Positions 1-9,704 of a stretch of DNA of 52,877 nucleotides are shown here, in pieces. The position numbers and the translations under genes were made by a program. Source of the stretch: CAZUGA01 sp964619885 (GTDB lineage Bacteria > Pseudomonadota > Gammaproteobacteria > Methylococcales > UBA1147); assembly GCA_964619885.1 (NCBI GenBank), contig CAZUGA010000034.1:1-52877 (forward strand), in the 5' to 3' direction. The notes beneath the pieces are model-generated. The model did no database searches. It saw only the letters and a program-made list of their open reading frames with translations, and had not been told where the DNA came from. Position 1 is the first letter of the stretch. Each line of letters begins with the position of its first letter.

Positions 1-51
1 GCTATTCAAGCTACTAAGTCCACTCGCTTTGATGAGTTTTGCAAGTGGCTC
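1..51. repeat. 51-bp terminal inverted repeat, left copy (probable IS end)
   Basis: These bases are the exact reverse complement of 52826-52876. The inner edge reads ...GCAAGTGGCTC and is followed by unrelated sequence at each end of the window, so identity stops abruptly at base 51. An end beginning GAGCC(A)CTTGCAAAA, read outward from the window, resembles terminal repeats of IS5-type elements as I remember them. That resemblance is not proof. No transposase is inside the window. Confidence 0.6.
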
Positions 52-529
52 ATTTTTTAATGATTTCCAAAATGCATCTTGCACCTCGGCTCAAACCGTA
101 GCATTTATCGCTAGTGGAGGAAGTGGTACCTGTACTCAGGATCTATCCGGCCGCGAAACACCTTATGCACCGGAATGGAACGGCAGTATTTATGCAGAGT
201 ATATATTCCCGCTGCAACGATTAGGCTTCGACAGTTCAATATTAAATGGATTGAATTTATCGACCCAGCTGAACCTAAATTTTAGCGATGAATTTTTTTT
301 GGCCGAAGATTTGGACCCATTGCTGAAGCAGAATGCCTTCACCAAACTGAATATTCGTATCGCGTTGGCTGATAACAGCGGGCGTTGGGAAATTGCGTTT
401 CTGGGGCGGAATCTGACTAACGAGCTAACTAGCCTAGACGGAAACGATATTCCGGTATTGCAGGGTGCGTTGCGAAAATCGACCGAACGCCCCCGCACAT
501 TGGCGGTTCAAGCACGGTTATCCTACTAA
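2..529 (+). CDS. TonB-dependent receptor, C-terminal fragment
   Basis: The open frame runs in from the window edge and ends in a TAA at 527-529. It encodes the last part of an outer-membrane TonB-dependent receptor barrel. Visible signs are a two-cysteine extracellular loop (NASCTSAQ...GTCTQDLSGRE), alternating polar and hydrophobic strands, the late-strand motif LNIRIAL...WEIAFLGRNLTNE, and a final strand ending VQARLSY with a C-terminal aromatic residue. The family imports siderophores, vitamins or glycans using TonB energy. The first 17 codons lie in the 51-bp terminal repeat and do not resemble receptor sequence, so the native gene probably starts to match only from about base 52. It is therefore either cut by the assembly or interrupted by an insertion element. 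The substrate cannot be told. Confidence 0.8.
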   Translation, partial: LFKLLSPLALMSFASGSFFNDFQNASCTSAQTVAFIASGGSGTCTQDLSGRETPYAPEWNGSIYAEYIFPLQRLGFDSSILNGLNLSTQLNLNFSDEFFLAEDLDPLLKQNAFTKLNIRIALADNSGRWEIAFLGRNLTNELTSLDGNDIPVLQGALRKSTERPRTLAVQARLSY

Positions 530-605
530 ACCGATTATCCATCTTTAATTTCTACAGTGTTCGACCGATTTTAAGAACGTCGAGTGATTTTCTATAGCAC
601 GTGCT

Positions 606-1511
606 TTATGGGATGGCGACCTGCTCGGATAATGGTTTGATATCGAAGTTTTGCGCCGTTTCTGCTATTTGCAGCCGGTGATTGGTAACTGGACTGAGAA
701 CGTGTTGGACATCTTCTGGAAGGACCGCATCACGATTGTCCATATAAGCCCAGGCGCGCGCTGCGTTAAGCAGCGCCAGACCGGCCCGTGGAGACAGACC
801 AAACTGATATTCTGGCGCGCTTCGTGTAAAAAGCAGGATCGCTTGAAGATAATCGAGTAGTGCCTCAGAAGCATGAATGTCAGACACTGCTTGCTGAGCA
901 CTAATCAAGTCTTGGGGTGCCAGGCACGCGGTTAAGTTTTCAATGAGCTGGTGGCGATCTTTGCCATTTAGCAGGGCGCGTTCAGCTTGGTCATTAGGGT
1001 AACCGATCTCGATGCGCATCAAAAACCGGTCTAACTGTGATTCTGGTAGTGGAAAAGTACCGATCTGGAAATTTGGGTTTTGTGTTGCAATGACGAAGAA
1101 TGGATCCGGCAACGGATATGTTTTACCGTCAACGGTGATCTGGTGATCCTCCATCGCTTCCAACAACGCGCTTTGCGCTTTCGGCGTTGATCGGTTGATC
1201 TCGTCGGCCAAAACCATTTGGTTGAATATTGGGCCTGCGTGAAATTTAAAGCTGTGGTTTTTTGCGTCAAATATCGTTGCGCCAAGTATGTCTGCCGGGA
1301 GTAGGTCGCTGGTAAATTGGATTCGCTGAAATTTAAGACCTAGCAACATCGCCAGGGTATGCGCCAGCGTCGTCTTGCCGACGCCGGGGATGTCTTCGAT
1401 TAGCAAATGGCCGCGTGCCAACAAGCAACAGACGGCCAGCCGGATCTGCTCTTCTTTTCCTAGAATGACAGTACTTGAGCTGTCTATAAGCGCTGCTATT
1501 TTTTGCTGCAT
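606..1511 (-). CDS. MoxR-family AAA+ ATPase
   Basis: A 301-residue AAA+ protein of the MoxR family, whose members act as chaperones that mature or insert cofactors into target proteins, often with von Willebrand A domain partners. Walker A is GVGKTTLA (residues 43-50). Walker B is LADEINRS (101-108). The sensor region SALLEAMEDHQITVDG and the family motif ATQNP follow in order. The length is close to the usual 300-330. The gene converges with the TonB receptor fragment, and the next gene upstream on its own strand is not in view. The usual DUF58 and VWA operon partners are absent from both sides, so it looks isolated here. The start ATG at 1511 matches the normal family N-terminus. Confidence 0.9.
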   Translation of the reverse strand: MQQKIAALIDSSSTVILGKEEQIRLAVCCLLARGHLLIEDIPGVGKTTLAHTLAMLLGLKFQRIQFTSDLLPADILGATIFDAKNHSFKFHAGPIFNQMVLADEINRSTPKAQSALLEAMEDHQITVDGKTYPLPDPFFVIATQNPNFQIGTFPLPESQLDRFLMRIEIGYPNDQAERALLNGKDRHQLIENLTACLAPQDLISAQQAVSDIHASEALLDYLQAILLFTRSAPEYQFGLSPRAGLALLNAARAWAYMDNRDAVLPEDVQHVLSPVTNHRLQIAETAQNFDIKPLSEQVAIP

Positions 1512-1793
1512 GCTATTAAAGGGCCTCTATTTGAATGTTCAAGTAAACAAATTATAGATTGCTCTGAGTGTCTCATCCATGTATTGAACCTTTGTATTAA
1601 CGACAAGTATTTGGTAACCCTAATCAATGCCAGAAATCAGTACTCGATCCAAGTTTTCGGTGATTACCGTTGCTGAATTATTTCAACGCACTTGTTAAGA
1701 CGTCCGGCATCTATAAAAGGCCATTAAATACAGTGTGATATTGCATAATTTCTTGTCACGACCGCCTTGTTTATGTACTGTTGGCGATTAAAC

Positions 1794-2555
1794 ATGACGA
1801 GACAAGAATTGGAACAATTTTTCGATGACCTTCTATCGCCCGGCGGATTTCAGGATTATGGTCCAAACGGTCTACAGGTTGAGGGTGCTGCACAGATCAG
1901 CAAGGTCGCTTTTGCGGTCTCTGCCACCGCGGATTCTATAGCTGCAGCGTCCGCTGTAAAAGCTGATGCCTTGGTCGTACACCATGGGTTGTTCTGGAAT
2001 TTTCATGGCCCGAAGACCATTACCGGGAGTTTCAAGCGGCGAATATTTCCGCTGATTCAAAATAATATTAATTTGTTTGGCTATCATTTACCGTTGGATG
2101 CTCACCTGGAGGTGGGTAATGCTGCGAATTTGGCCAAACTAATCGGAATTTCCGAGTTTTATCCATTTGGCGATTATAAGGGGAGTCCCACCGGCGTTAA
2201 GGGAAATTTCGAAACCCCGATTAGCGCGCTCGATCTACAAGAAAAATTGTGCTCGATACTTAATCATTCGGTGATGCTCGCTAGTTCAGACGCTGATCAG
2301 GTCATTAGGTCGGTTGGCATTATTACCGGAGGGGCAAACAATGAGTGGGTTTTGGCCAGGCAGGAAGAGCTGGACGCTTATATTACTGGTGAGATGAGTG
2401 AACACGATTGGCATGAAAGCCGTGAAGCTGGGATTCATATGTTCGCAGGCGGTCACCATGCAACCGAAAGATTTGGTATTCAGGCGTTGATGGAGCGGGT
2501 TCACTCGAAATTTGACTTAGAGGTGTTGTTTCTCGATAGCGATAATCCAGCTTAG
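1794..2555 (+). CDS. Nif3-like dinuclear metal-centre protein
   Basis: A 253-residue member of the Nif3/YbgI family, ring-shaped hexamers with a two-metal site; the biochemical role in bacteria is not settled. Seen in sequence: N-terminal NGLQVEG, the metal-ligand stretch VVHHGLFW, a second motif YHLPLDAHLEVGN, and the C-terminal GGHHATERFGIQAL, all typical of the family. An upstream in-frame ATG at 1767 would add nine residues (MFMYCWRLN) that do not fit family proteins. The ATG at 1794, giving MTRQELEQFF, matches family starts. It stands alone between the MoxR gene, transcribed away from it, and the giant signalling gene. Confidence 0.93.
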   Translation: MTRQELEQFFDDLLSPGGFQDYGPNGLQVEGAAQISKVAFAVSATADSIAAASAVKADALVVHHGLFWNFHGPKTITGSFKRRIFPLIQNNINLFGYHLPLDAHLEVGNAANLAKLIGISEFYPFGDYKGSPTGVKGNFETPISALDLQEKLCSILNHSVMLASSDADQVIRSVGIITGGANNEWVLARQEELDAYITGEMSEHDWHESREAGIHMFAGGHHATERFGIQALMERVHSKFDLEVLFLDSDNPA

Positions 2556-2833
2556 ATTGCAACCTATGTTGGTTTGGTCTATTGAACCGGAGTATTGGGG
2601 TCGGCCGCCATTTCGGGGTGTATAAATGCGAATGTTGCTTTCATGGGTTATATTTACCCCGTGAAACAGATATTTGTGATTTTTCTACACACCCCCGTTT
2701 TGCTATCCGATTGGGGCGAACGTGTGGATTTGTGGATCTAAACCATCCATTAGCGGCACAATTATAAAATGGAACCACTCTGGAGCGTATTTGGGGTTAT
2801 GCTGAACAGTTACGAAAAACAAACGAAAATTTC

Positions 2834-5800
2834 ATGGTAACTGCGCACGAAGTGATTTTTTCGGAAAAGCTGGGTTCAAGCCTACAGGCTGAAACCTACC
2901 GAGGATATTTGACTTCGGACCCCCAGACGCAGCTTGCAATCAAGCGGATAAATATCGGACTTCACTCCCGCGATATCGTGTCCAATCTCGCCCACCAGAT
3001 GAATCAGGCTCAAGCAATTGAGAATCCGAATGTAATCATTCCAGACCAATTGATAGAAGACAGTGAGGATATTTTCTTAGTCCATCGTTATATCGAATAC
3101 CCGACGTTATTACAGTGGATGGGAATACACCCACGTATTTCTATTGACGAATTTTTTCCAATTGCCATACAGCTTGCAGAGTTGTTATATGCAGTCCACA
3201 GTAAAGGTATCGTACATCGCGGATTAAAGCCGAATAACATATTAATCGAGGATGGTTCGCCAGAATTGTATTTGTTGGATGTTGTGCGAAGCTTTGACGA
3301 AACCGAACTTAGTCATTTTATTTATGACGAGATGTTTCGTCAAAATACAATGGCTTATATTTCACCGGAACAGACTGGAAGAATTCATCAACGGGTGGAT
3401 TACCCGGCAGATTTCTATTCGCTGGGCGCGATTTATTATCAATTGTTGAGCTCACAGCAACCTTTCCTTTCCAAGGATCCGCTCGCATTAATTCATTCGC
3501 ATCTTGCCGATGAAGTCATACCGGTTTCCAAATTAAATTCGAAAACCCCTGAAATCTTGAGCCGTTTGATTGGCAGATTGATGGCCAAACAACCGGAAAA
3601 GCGCTACCGGTCCGCAGCGAGTTTGGTGGATGATCTAAAGCGATGCGAAAAGCAATATAAAGCTTCCGGAAATATTGTTTCCTTTTCGTTCGAAAAAACG
3701 CGTAGAAGTTTCGATATCATATTTCCGACGGTTATGGTGGGCCGGGAATCTGAGCGCGAACAGCTTTTATTCGCGTTTGATGAGGTGTGTGACGGTTATT
3801 TTCAAGCTGCTTTTATATCCGGCCTGCCAGGTATGGGGAAAACCCGGCTGATACAAGAGTTACAAGCGCCGATCGTAAGCCAACGTGGCTATTTTACGTT
3901 AGGTAAGTTTGATCAATTTAGCAAGCATTTACCGTATGCGACGCTTATAGAAGCATTTTCTAAACTAATTCGCACACTGCTTACCGAGGAAGAAGATAGA
4001 TTGCAACGCTGGCGAGAGCGTATCAGAGGAGCTTTAGGTGCGAACGGACGAGTAATAACAGAAATTCTTCCAGAGCTGGAATTGATTATCGGACCTCAAC
4101 CGGAAGTTGCCAGCCTTCCACCAAGGGAGGCGCAGAATCGCTTCACTAACGTTGTCGGGCAATTTATCGCGTCGTTGGCGAGCAAGGAAACGCCGATGAC
4201 GTTGTTTATTGACGATTTACAGTGGTGCGATACCGCAACGTTTGAAATCATTTCATTGTTGCTGGCTAACCCGGAAGAATACCCGTATTTATATTTGCTC
4301 GGTGCGTACCGTCATAATGAGGTGAACGAAGATCATCCGCTTTCGACGTTGTTGAAAACCGCCGAAATCGAGCAAAACTGGGTGCACCAGCTTCGCGTAG
4401 ACGGATTAGATGTTAAGTATTGCAACGAGATACTTGCCCATCTTTTGGAAACGGAGTTGGATAAAGTGCGGTCGTTATCGCAGTTGGTCTGGAAACAAAC
4501 CGATGGGAATCCGCTATTTGTTGGCGAATGGTTAGTGTGGCTTGAACGTGCAAATTTATTGGTCGAGTCGCCGGACGGGGGATGGCACTGGAATCTTGAC
4601 GAGATTGAGGGAAGTGCAATGCCGGACAACGTTGTCGCGTTGTTTGCAAATAAGATAAATGTATTGCCGCAAGCCACTCAGGAGCTTTTGTCAATTGGCT
4701 CCTGTCTGGGTGCAAGCTTCGACGGCAAAGATTTGAGTTCGGTTGCCGGCATAGATCAAACAGTTCTTTATGAACGTTTGGCGCCCGCGTTAGAACAAGG
4801 TTTGCTTAGACAAAATCGACAGCGTTTTTCTTTTCTGCATGATCGAGTCCAAGAAGCCGTGGGTGGTTCGTTAGGTGCACAAAAGAATCAAAATATTCAC
4901 GCGAAAATCGCCGAAAATTACCTTTCTAAAATAACACCCGATACCGATCCGGAACGTTTGGATCGATTATTCGAATTAGCGCGTCATCTTAATCAAGGGC
5001 GAGATATTGCCGAACAAGACCCTGCAATTCGCTACAGAGATGCCAAGTTTAATTTTTACGCAGGAAATAAGGCAGTTACGGCTTTGGCATTGGATGACGC
5101 CAACTATTTTTACCGAACGGCTCATGATTTATTGCCGGAACAGTGCTGGAATGACCAATATGACCTGAGTTTTTCGGTATTCAAAAACTTAGCGATGAAC
5201 GAATGTGCATTGGGGCGGCAGACCTCGGCGTACGAATTGTTCATGCTCACGATGGAGAACGCGCAAACAGACTTGGAAAGGGCGCAAATTCTTGTAGAGC
5301 AAGTCATCCTATATGGTTCACTGGGTGAATTTGGACAGTCTATAGATTATGGAAAACAGGCGCTTGATCTTTTGGGTTTGCAGGTTCCTGATCCCGGGGA
5401 AACCGTTGCCCGCGAGATTGACGCTCTGATTACACGCTTGAAAAACCCAGATTCGGTATCCGCGTTAAAGGTGATAGACAAAGTCCGTAGCACGCTTATA
5501 TTGCGTTGCTACAATCAATTGCTGGCATCATATTATGTCACGGGCCATCCGGATCATTTTTTATATTTGGGTCTTTCAGGGTATTTATTGCCGATTGAAT
5601 CGAAAACGCAATTGATCGATGAGCTGCTGTGTTATCCATTGTCTGCCTGCGGCGGCCTATTGAGGGTTCGTGGTGAATACGCGTTGTCCGACCGGATTGA
5701 TGCTGAAGCTATGGAATTGAGGGCTAAATCACCGAATAGCTTTGGTGCCGGACGTGGGGGAGTGGGGCTAGATTGGTGTAGCTTGCATTGGACGCAACCA

Positions 5801-8800
5801 ATCGACGAAGTGAATAAATCGATTATCCAGACGATTCAAACGACGCGTAATTGTGGGGACGTATTATTCGTCAGCGGTGCCCAAGCGTGCAAAATGATGT
5901 TGAGTTTTTTGCAAGGATTTAGTTTTAACCGCTTGGCCGAAGAAGCCGCAGATTGTCGACGCTATGCGGAAAAGCATAATTCAAGTTTCGGAATCGGAAT
6001 GGCGACCGGCACTGAGGCTGCAGTGTTGGGACCGTTGACGCAACCGGACAATCACATCGATATTAGTCACGATATTGAATTGTGGAGGCAAACTCATAAT
6101 TCTGCGATTTTGTTTAACTACTATGTGCATTTTGCGGCGACTCAATATTATTTGGGTAATGATCTGGCGTGCGCTGAAGCTTTGGAAACTGGTAAACCAT
6201 GGATCGTTGGTATGCAGGCGACAGTCCCAGAGAAATTGTGGTACGTATTCTCGGTACTGGTCGAAATAAAATTATTTCAACCGATCGATAACGACACCGA
6301 TGAAAATCGGTTGAATAATAGAATTGGTAGTTACCTTGAACGAATAGAAACCTGGGCGGAGATGGGGGCCGTTCTAAAACCGTACCTTGCGTTGATCCGC
6401 GCTGAGAGAGCCGGTCTTTTGGATGAGTTCAGCCACACTAGAAATTTGTATCTGGATGCAATAGATATTATCCACGATCATCAATATCTAATGTTAGAAG
6501 GCTTTGCTCACGAACGTATCGGTACATTGTTTGCCGAGCACGGCCATAAACAGGCTCAGTATCATTTCCAGAGAAGCGCAGCTTGTTATCGACAATGCCA
6601 CGCGGTCGCGAAGTTTGTGCAGTTGCAAGATCAGCAAAGCTACCATATCCAATCTCATGTGCTCCATGACTATGTGGATGCACCGTTGACGTCGAATTTG
6701 GATACCAAGTATTTGATGAAAACAGTTCATATGATGTCGCAAGTTTTGGACTTGGATGAACTTTTGCAGTCTATTATCCAATCGATTATGGAAAGTGTTG
6801 GCGCTCGCCAGGGGTATTTATCGATTCTAGAGGATGGTGAGCTAAAACTGCGTGCTTTTGCGGAAAAAAATAATCAGGCTAAGGTCAAATTGGTGGATAT
6901 ATCCGAACAGTGTGGCGAAATATGTCTGTCAATTCCACGCTATGTCTATAGGACTGGAGAAACTGTTATTTTGTCCAATGCTGCAAAGGATTTGCAGTTT
7001 TCCAGAAATAAAGAAGTACGGTCCTTGGCATTAGTCTCGGTATTGTGCCAGCCCATCAAACACCTCAAAGAGACTATCGGTGTTTTGTTTTTAAGCAATC
7101 CGTTATTGGAGTCAGCATTTAGCCAATCGGATGTTGAGATGATTAGCTATTTGAGCTCGCAAGCCGCGATCGCGATAGTCAACTCCAGGTTATTGGCAGA
7201 TCAAAAGTTGCTACTGCACCAGGAAAAAGAACGTGCCCAAGTAACACTGGAATCTATCGCGGATGCGGTAATTCGGACTGATCCCAATGGTTTTATTGAG
7301 TACATGAATCCGATAGCCGAACGGATAACCGGATGTGCTGAAAATCTGGCTTTGGGCAAGCCACTCAATGAAATTTTTCGTCTAATCGATGAGAAAACTC
7401 GTAAACCGGTAAGAGATGCCGGTTGGCATAGTTTCAGGCAAGGTAAGACCTGTAGTTTGCCCAACGATGCCGTGCTCATTGCGCGTAACAAAGAGGAAGT
7501 TTCTATCGAAAATTCCGCCTCCCCTATACTCGATCGCGAAGGCAAAGTATCTGGAATGGTACTGGTATTCCACGATGTGACGGAATCCAGGGAATTGGCC
7601 CGACAAATGACTTTTCAGGCCAAGCATGATCCGTTGACTGGCTTGGTAAACCGTTACGAATTTGAGATACGTTTAAAATCGCTCATCCAATCAGCATCTA
7701 AAAAGAACCATCGACATGGTTTACTGTATTTGGATTTGGACCAGTTTAAAATCGTTAATGATACCTGTGGCCATGTAGCCGGTGACGAGTTATTGCGGCA
7801 GGTTTCCGCCCTTTTCAAGAACGGATTGCGTTCTCGGGATACTATTGCCCGATTGGGCGGTGATGAATTTGGCGTGCTGTTGGAACATTGTACTTTGGAG
7901 GACGGTCACGCAATTGCAGTCGGGTTATTGGAGTGCTTGCGGAAATTCCGCTTCGGCTGGAAAGATCAAAGCTTCGTGATTGGGGTGAGTATCGGAATGG
8001 TGCCGATCGTGTCCAGTAGCGGTGGTATCGAACGAATTCTTAGTGCTGCGGATGCTGCGTGTTATGCGGCAAAAGACGAGGGAAGAAATCGAATCAATGT
8101 ATTTGAACCGGATGATTTAGAGCTGGTTCGTCGTCAGGGTGAAATGAATTGGGTATCGCGCATTCAACAAGCCTTACGAGAGAACCGGTTTTGCCTGTAT
8201 TTTCAGAAAATATTCGCCATTTCGGCTGATGATGATGGTGATCAGGTATTTGGGGAATTATTGGTTCGTATGGTCGATAAAGATGGTCAGCTCATTTCTC
8301 CGCAGGCATTTATTCCGTCGGCTGAACGTTACGATCAAATGATCGCGATTGACCGGTGGGTGGTTTATCATGCATTCTCAGTATTGGCCGATGAGCTTGA
8401 TAACAACACGAAGAAGATTTATTCGCTCAATATATCCGGGCAGTCGTTAAGCGATAAAGTTTTCCTGGATTATGTCAAAAACCAAATGCTTCGAAGTGGC
8501 GTTTCACCCCTTAATATTTGCTTTGAAATTACCGAAACAGCGGCCGTTGCGAATCTAGCTCAAGCATCGGAATTTATTGTGCAGCTGAAAGCGCAAGGAT
8601 GTAAATTTTCTTTAGACGATTTTGGCAGCGGATTATCTTCATTTTCTTATCTCAGTACATTAAATGTCGATTATTTGAAGATCGACGGAAGCTTCGTGAA
8701 AGATATTGCAGAAGACCCGGTTCATTATGCGATGGTTAATGCGATCAATGAATTAGGTCAGGTGATGGGAATGAAAACAATAGCCGAATGTGTTGAGAAT

Positions 8801-8917
8801 GAGAAGGTCTTGGAAAAATTGCGAGAAATTGGTGTTGATTATGCCCAAGGGTATGGCTTACACGAACCCTGTGTTTTGAGCGAAATGTCCACCAATCTAA
8901 CGGCTGTTCGTATTTAA
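2834..8917 (+). CDS. Giant pseudokinase-AAA-GAF-PAS-GGDEF-EAL signalling protein
   Basis: A 2027-residue cytoplasmic multidomain protein. Residues about 1-275 form a Ser/Thr kinase-like domain with the ATP lysine (K37 in LAIKR), but the catalytic loop is HRGLKPNN (Asp replaced by Gly130) and DFG is DVV (149-151), so it is probably a pseudokinase. An AAA/NACHT-like ATPase follows, with Walker A GLPGMGKT (330-337) and Walker B LFIDD (D460, D461), then a long helical repeat region. A GAF domain (about 1310-1455), PAS (about 1470-1595), GGDEF (1675-1679) with an intact RxxD inhibitory site (1666-1669), and an EAL domain (first Glu 1808 in ELLVR, then FEITET, DDFGSG, LKIDGSF, AECVE) complete it. 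It should make and/or cleave cyclic di-GMP. Similar proteins usually end in a histidine kinase; this one ends in the cyclic di-GMP pair. No clear ribosome site precedes the ATG. Confidence 0.9.
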   Translation: MVTAHEVIFSEKLGSSLQAETYRGYLTSDPQTQLAIKRINIGLHSRDIVSNLAHQMNQAQAIENPNVIIPDQLIEDSEDIFLVHRYIEYPTLLQWMGIHPRISIDEFFPIAIQLAELLYAVHSKGIVHRGLKPNNILIEDGSPELYLLDVVRSFDETELSHFIYDEMFRQNTMAYISPEQTGRIHQRVDYPADFYSLGAIYYQLLSSQQPFLSKDPLALIHSHLADEVIPVSKLNSKTPEILSRLIGRLMAKQPEKRYRSAASLVDDLKRCEKQYKASGNIVSFSFEKTRRSFDIIFPTVMVGRESEREQLLFAFDEVCDGYFQAAFISGLPGMGKTRLIQELQAPIVSQRGYFTLGKFDQFSKHLPYATLIEAFSKLIRTLLTEEEDRLQRWRERIRGALGANGRVITEILPELELIIGPQPEVASLPPREAQNRFTNVVGQFIASLASKETPMTLFIDDLQWCDTATFEIISLLLANPEEYPYLYLLGAYRHNEVNEDHPLSTLLKTAEIEQNWVHQLRVDGLDVKYCNEILAHLLETELDKVRSLSQLVWKQTDGNPLFVGEWLVWLERANLLVESPDGGWHWNLDEIEGSAMPDNVVALFANKINVLPQATQELLSIGSCLGASFDGKDLSSVAGIDQTVLYERLAPALEQGLLRQNRQRFSFLHDRVQEAVGGSLGAQKNQNIHAKIAENYLSKITPDTDPERLDRLFELARHLNQGRDIAEQDPAIRYRDAKFNFYAGNKAVTALALDDANYFYRTAHDLLPEQCWNDQYDLSFSVFKNLAMNECALGRQTSAYELFMLTMENAQTDLERAQILVEQVILYGSLGEFGQSIDYGKQALDLLGLQVPDPGETVAREIDALITRLKNPDSVSALKVIDKVRSTLILRCYNQLLASYYVTGHPDHFLYLGLSGYLLPIESKTQLIDELLCYPLSACGGLLRVRGEYALSDRIDAEAMELRAKSPNSFGAGRGGVGLDWCSLHWTQPIDEVNKSIIQTIQTTRNCGDVLFVSGAQACKMMLSFLQGFSFNRLAEEAADCRRYAEKHNSSFGIGMATGTEAAVLGPLTQPDNHIDISHDIELWRQTHNSAILFNYYVHFAATQYYLGNDLACAEALETGKPWIVGMQATVPEKLWYVFSVLVEIKLFQPIDNDTDENRLNNRIGSYLERIETWAEMGAVLKPYLALIRAERAGLLDEFSHTRNLYLDAIDIIHDHQYLMLEGFAHERIGTLFAEHGHKQAQYHFQRSAACYRQCHAVAKFVQLQDQQSYHIQSHVLHDYVDAPLTSNLDTKYLMKTVHMMSQVLDLDELLQSIIQSIMESVGARQGYLSILEDGELKLRAFAEKNNQAKVKLVDISEQCGEICLSIPRYVYRTGETVILSNAAKDLQFSRNKEVRSLALVSVLCQPIKHLKETIGVLFLSNPLLESAFSQSDVEMISYLSSQAAIAIVNSRLLADQKLLLHQEKERAQVTLESIADAVIRTDPNGFIEYMNPIAERITGCAENLALGKPLNEIFRLIDEKTRKPVRDAGWHSFRQGKTCSLPNDAVLIARNKEEVSIENSASPILDREGKVSGMVLVFHDVTESRELARQMTFQAKHDPLTGLVNRYEFEIRLKSLIQSASKKNHRHGLLYLDLDQFKIVNDTCGHVAGDELLRQVSALFKNGLRSRDTIARLGGDEFGVLLEHCTLEDGHAIAVGLLECLRKFRFGWKDQSFVIGVSIGMVPIVSSSGGIERILSAADAACYAAKDEGRNRINVFEPDDLELVRRQGEMNWVSRIQQALRENRFCLYFQKIFAISADDDGDQVFGELLVRMVDKDGQLISPQAFIPSAERYDQMIAIDRWVVYHAFSVLADELDNNTKKIYSLNISGQSLSDKVFLDYVKNQMLRSGVSPLNICFEITETAAVANLAQASEFIVQLKAQGCKFSLDDFGSGLSSFSYLSTLNVDYLKIDGSFVKDIAEDPVHYAMVNAINELGQVMGMKTIAECVENEKVLEKLREIGVDYAQGYGLHEPCVLSEMSTNLTAVRI

Positions 8918-9091
8918 TTTAGTCAGATTATTCTTATCGTTTGAATCGAATTATTGCCATTTTGGTTGGGCCATTTTAACCAGGCGTTTGTTATTCCGCG
9001 CTAGAAAAATCCCCGAAATCTTCTAAAGTTAAGTCATAGCACCGTCGTTCAATTAGGGAGCGTCTTGCACTTAAATTAGGGGTAAAAATCC

Positions 9092-9628
9092 ATGGCAGTC
9101 CGGGAATTGAGAAATTTTCAACATCTTAGCTACGAGAAGGGCGACACTATTTTTCATGCTGGAGAAATCGGCCGATACGCGTATTTGATTAATATCGGTG
9201 CGATCAAGTTGTACAAGGAAGAATCCGGAAAGGAGAAGATTTTGGGCTGCATGAAACCCGGCCAGGTATTGGGTGAAATGGCGATAATAACCGGCGAACC
9301 GAGAACCGCTACGGCAGAGGCCATGGAGCATACCGAAGTGCTGGTCGTAGACGAAGCCGTTTTGCGCAACATATTGAGTCGGTGCCTGCCGATGGTTAAA
9401 TCCTTAACCGAGCAATTCATACAAAGGATTCAGGACACCGAGAAAAACATAAAGCAGGGTAAATACGATAGCAGTGCACGTCGTTGCCGCGAAATGGAAG
9501 CCACCTTACGACAAATTTTAAATCGTACGGACGAAGGGTTATCGGGTGATGACGCGCAGCATTCGGCCAATACTCAGCTACTGTCCAACATCAAACAATC
9601 CTGCCAGCAGGTATTGAAGGCATCTTGA
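9092..9628 (+). CDS. Cyclic nucleotide-binding domain protein without HTH
   Basis: A 178-residue protein with one cNMP-binding (CRP-like) domain at about residues 10-115: beta-roll glycines in IGRYAYLINIGAIKLY, and the phosphate-binding cassette region GQVLGEMAIITGEPRTATAEA with its Arg. The C-terminal 60 residues are helical and charged and contain no helix-turn-helix, so it is probably a ligand-controlled partner or regulator by contact, not a transcription factor. The cassette differs from CRP (GEMAIIT for GELGL) and the ligand could be another nucleotide. It follows the giant cyclic di-GMP gene by 174 bases on the same strand, which makes a functional link possible but unproven. Confidence 0.85.
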   Translation: MAVRELRNFQHLSYEKGDTIFHAGEIGRYAYLINIGAIKLYKEESGKEKILGCMKPGQVLGEMAIITGEPRTATAEAMEHTEVLVVDEAVLRNILSRCLPMVKSLTEQFIQRIQDTEKNIKQGKYDSSARRCREMEATLRQILNRTDEGLSGDDAQHSANTQLLSNIKQSCQQVLKAS

Positions 9629-9704
9629 TTCATCGCGATTAAACGGGCTTGCTAGATGCTGGAACACCTGTTGCCGGTTATATAGAGGTTCCCGTGTTGA
9701 ATAT

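Noticed and set aside
2582..2767. 61-codon frame with two cysteines between the Nif3-like and giant genes
   Set aside because: No ATG start, no ribosome site and no protein-like pattern; the area also holds a TTTCATGGG/CCCGTGAAA hairpin (2639-2666), possibly a weak transcription end.
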